Positions 6,423 through 7,648 of a stretch of DNA of 7,648 nt are shown in pieces. Numbering within the stretch: the stretch's first letter is position 1; each line of letters begins with the position of its first letter. Under the pieces are notes generated by a model. That model saw nothing but the letters and a program-made list of their open reading frames with translations, did not search any database and had not been told where the DNA came from. This DNA comes from Flavobacteriales bacterium (GTDB lineage: Bacteria; Bacteroidota; Bacteroidia; Flavobacteriales; BACL11), in NCBI GenBank assembly GCA_002710495.1, contig PAKE01000003.1, positions 12,428 to 20,075 of the forward strand, in the 5' to 3' direction. Both the position numbers and the translations under genes were made by a program.

Positions 6423-6957
6423 AAAGATTATCACCTTATTCTTTGTATTGTATTCTGTTTGTTCTTTTTCACAAAAGTATATAAGTAGAAATGGATCTGT
6501 GCAGTTTAACGCTTCAACACCTTTGGAAATAATCAACCCTATCAATAATCATGTTTCATCTGTTTTTAATTCAGAAAATGGGGAAATTGTATTTCAGATG
6601 AATATGATATCATTTAAATTTGAGAAAGCATTAATGGAAATACATTTTAATGAGAAATATGTAGAATCAGAAAAATATCCAAAATCAATTTTTACAGGAA
6701 AAATAAAAAACTGGGATTCTGATTTTTTAGATGCAAAGAATCATAATGTAATAGCTATAGGAATAATAACGATTCACGGAATAGAAAAGGAGATTGAAGT
6801 GAAAGGATCTATTCAGAAAAACAGCAATAATATTATGATAAAATCCGATTTTGAATTAATTATTTCAGATTTTGATATTAAGATTCCAAAATTAGTCCGC
6901 GATAAAATTTCTAAGAAGGTTAAAGTTGAGGTCAATATAAATCTAAAACAAAAATAA
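6415..6957 (+). CDS. Secreted YceI-family (lipid-binding-type beta-barrel) protein
   Basis: A 180-residue protein with a Sec signal peptide (basic MNKK, hydrophobic 5-16, likely cleavage near CSFS-Q at 19/20) followed by a YceI-like domain (about 21-178). Family-like segments are SFKFEKALMEIHFNEKYV (66-83), EKYPKSIFTGKI (86-97), IHGIEKEIEVKGSI (120-133) and SDFDIKIPKLVRDKIS (151-166). Characterised YceI/TT1927b proteins form an extended lipocalin-like barrel that binds polyisoprenoids such as ubiquinone-8 or octaprenyl phosphate; whether this one binds quinone or another lipid is not shown. C16 is not a convincing lipobox cysteine because V15 precedes it, so a soluble periplasmic form is likely. 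The start overlaps the permease stop by 8 bases, and the next gene follows after one base, indicating an operon. Confidence 0.88.
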   Translation: MNKKIITLFFVLYSVCSFSQKYISRNGSVQFNASTPLEIINPINNHVSSVFNSENGEIVFQMNMISFKFEKALMEIHFNEKYVESEKYPKSIFTGKIKNWDSDFLDAKNHNVIAIGIITIHGIEKEIEVKGSIQKNSNNIMIKSDFELIISDFDIKIPKLVRDKISKKVKVEVNINLKQK

Positions 6958-6958
6958 G

Positions 6959-7648
6959 ATGAATAGAGTTTTTATAATAACAAGCTATTTGTTTCTTTCT
7001 TTCTCTACTATTGCTCAAGAAGACTTACTCTTAATGTTAGATGAAAATACAGAAACTCTAACATATGCTACTTTTAAATCTAAAAAGATTATCAATCTGC
7101 AGTCTGTTGAGCAATCCTCTAAAAATGAATTAGATTTTGTGATTTCTCATAGATTTGGACCCCTAAATTCAGGTTATTCAGAACTTTATGGATTAGATGT
7201 TGGGACAATGAGAATGATATTGGACTATGGACTTACCGAGAATATCTCTATATCTTTAGCAAGAAGTTCTTCGGAGAAGATCATAGATGCTTCTGTTAAA
7301 TATAGATTGTTGACTCAGGGATTTAAGAACTCTCCTATTACAATATCTTCCTATTCTTCTATTTTTTATGATACACTAGCAGTGAAGTGGTGGGCGGTCG
7401 ATTCAATTACATCAAATAAGAATATTGGTTTTCAGCAACAAATCTTAATTGCTACTAAGGTTAATTCTAATCTTTCTTTGCAACTATCTCCAATATACAC
7501 TAACTATTATAAATGTAATCAGCAAGATTTTACAGCTAAGAAGATCAATTCTTGGGCTTTAGGAATAGGAAGTCGTTACAAAATAAATAGAGGTGTATCT
7601 ATAAATACTGAATGGGTCCCCGTAATTATGAATGATTCTTATATTGTA
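6959..7648 (+). CDS. DUF5777-family outer-membrane beta-barrel protein, C-terminus cut by window edge
   Basis: An ATG at 6959, one base after the YceI-family stop, opens a frame that runs without stop to the right edge (230 codons). The product starts with a signal peptide (MNRVFIITSYLFLSFSTIAQ, cleavage near A19/Q20) and then carries a pattern I associate with DUF5777: YATFKSKKIINLQSVE (36-51), ELDFVISHRFGPLNSGYSELYGLD (57-80), MRMILDYGLTENISISLARSSSEK (84-107), DASVKYRLLTQG (110-121). Alternating polar and hydrophobic strands with turns between them, as in ILIATKVNSNLSLQLSPIYT, indicate an outer-membrane beta barrel. Family members have about 280-300 residues, so perhaps 50-70 are missing. 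I recall DUF5777 genes next to YceI-family genes in other Bacteroidota; function is unknown. Spacing makes co-transcription with the two upstream genes very likely. Confidence 0.85.
   Translation, partial: MNRVFIITSYLFLSFSTIAQEDLLLMLDENTETLTYATFKSKKIINLQSVEQSSKNELDFVISHRFGPLNSGYSELYGLDVGTMRMILDYGLTENISISLARSSSEKIIDASVKYRLLTQGFKNSPITISSYSSIFYDTLAVKWWAVDSITSNKNIGFQQQILIATKVNSNLSLQLSPIYTNYYKCNQQDFTAKKINSWALGIGSRYKINRGVSINTEWVPVIMNDSYIV

Noticed and set aside
6415..6465. Lipoprotein signal on the YceI-family protein (cysteine at residue 16)
   Set aside because: The residue before the cysteine is valine, not G/A/S, and a standard signal-peptidase I site at FSQ fits better.
1..7648. tRNA, rRNA, CRISPR, insertion sequences, phage or defence genes
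   Set aside because: Coding regions explain almost the whole window, the gaps are at most 129 bases, and no repeat arrays, transposase motifs or structured-RNA signatures were seen on either strand.

Overview
The window looks like an ordinary stretch of chromosome from an AT-rich member of the Bacteroidota, most likely Flavobacteriales-like. Four things point there: very low GC; start codons preceded by A/T-rich sequence rather than Shine-Dalgarno motifs; one good TAnnTTTG-type promoter element; and gene families typical of or restricted to that phylum (a DUF5606 protein, a DUF5777 beta-barrel protein, and a MarR regulator of the kind linked to fatty-acid genes). The taxonomic call comes from remembered family resemblance, not from a search.

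Layout. (1) Bases 1-2936 hold a divergent pair: a MarR-type repressor reading left off the window edge, and an AMP-forming acyl-CoA ligase reading right. They are separated by 129 bases that contain a perfect 13-bp inverted repeat, the most striking non-coding signal in the window and a likely operator. A six-helix voltage-gated-type K+ channel with a C-terminal zinc ribbon follows the ligase on the same strand after 38 bases. (2) Bases 2942-5087 hold a leftward two-gene unit: a DUF5606 protein overlapping by 8 bases the start of an M3-family oligoendopeptidase. The peptidase ends tail-to-tail against the channel gene, only 5 bases away. (3) Bases 5187-7648 hold a rightward three-gene unit: a UMF1/Atg22-like MFS permease, a secreted YceI-family lipid-binding-type protein, and a DUF5777 outer-membrane-type barrel cut by the window edge. 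The first pair overlaps by 8 bases and the second is separated by one base.

How they may work together. The regulator and ligase suggest acyl-CoA-responsive control of fatty-acid activation. The peptidase pair looks like housekeeping peptide turnover. The permease, YceI and DUF5777 genes are packed tightly enough to be one transcript whose products would sit in the inner membrane, periplasm and outer membrane. That arrangement is the best candidate for an uncharacterised envelope module, but its substrate cannot be read from the sequence.

No RNA genes, CRISPR arrays, insertion sequences or phage genes were seen. No gap between genes exceeds about 130 bases.
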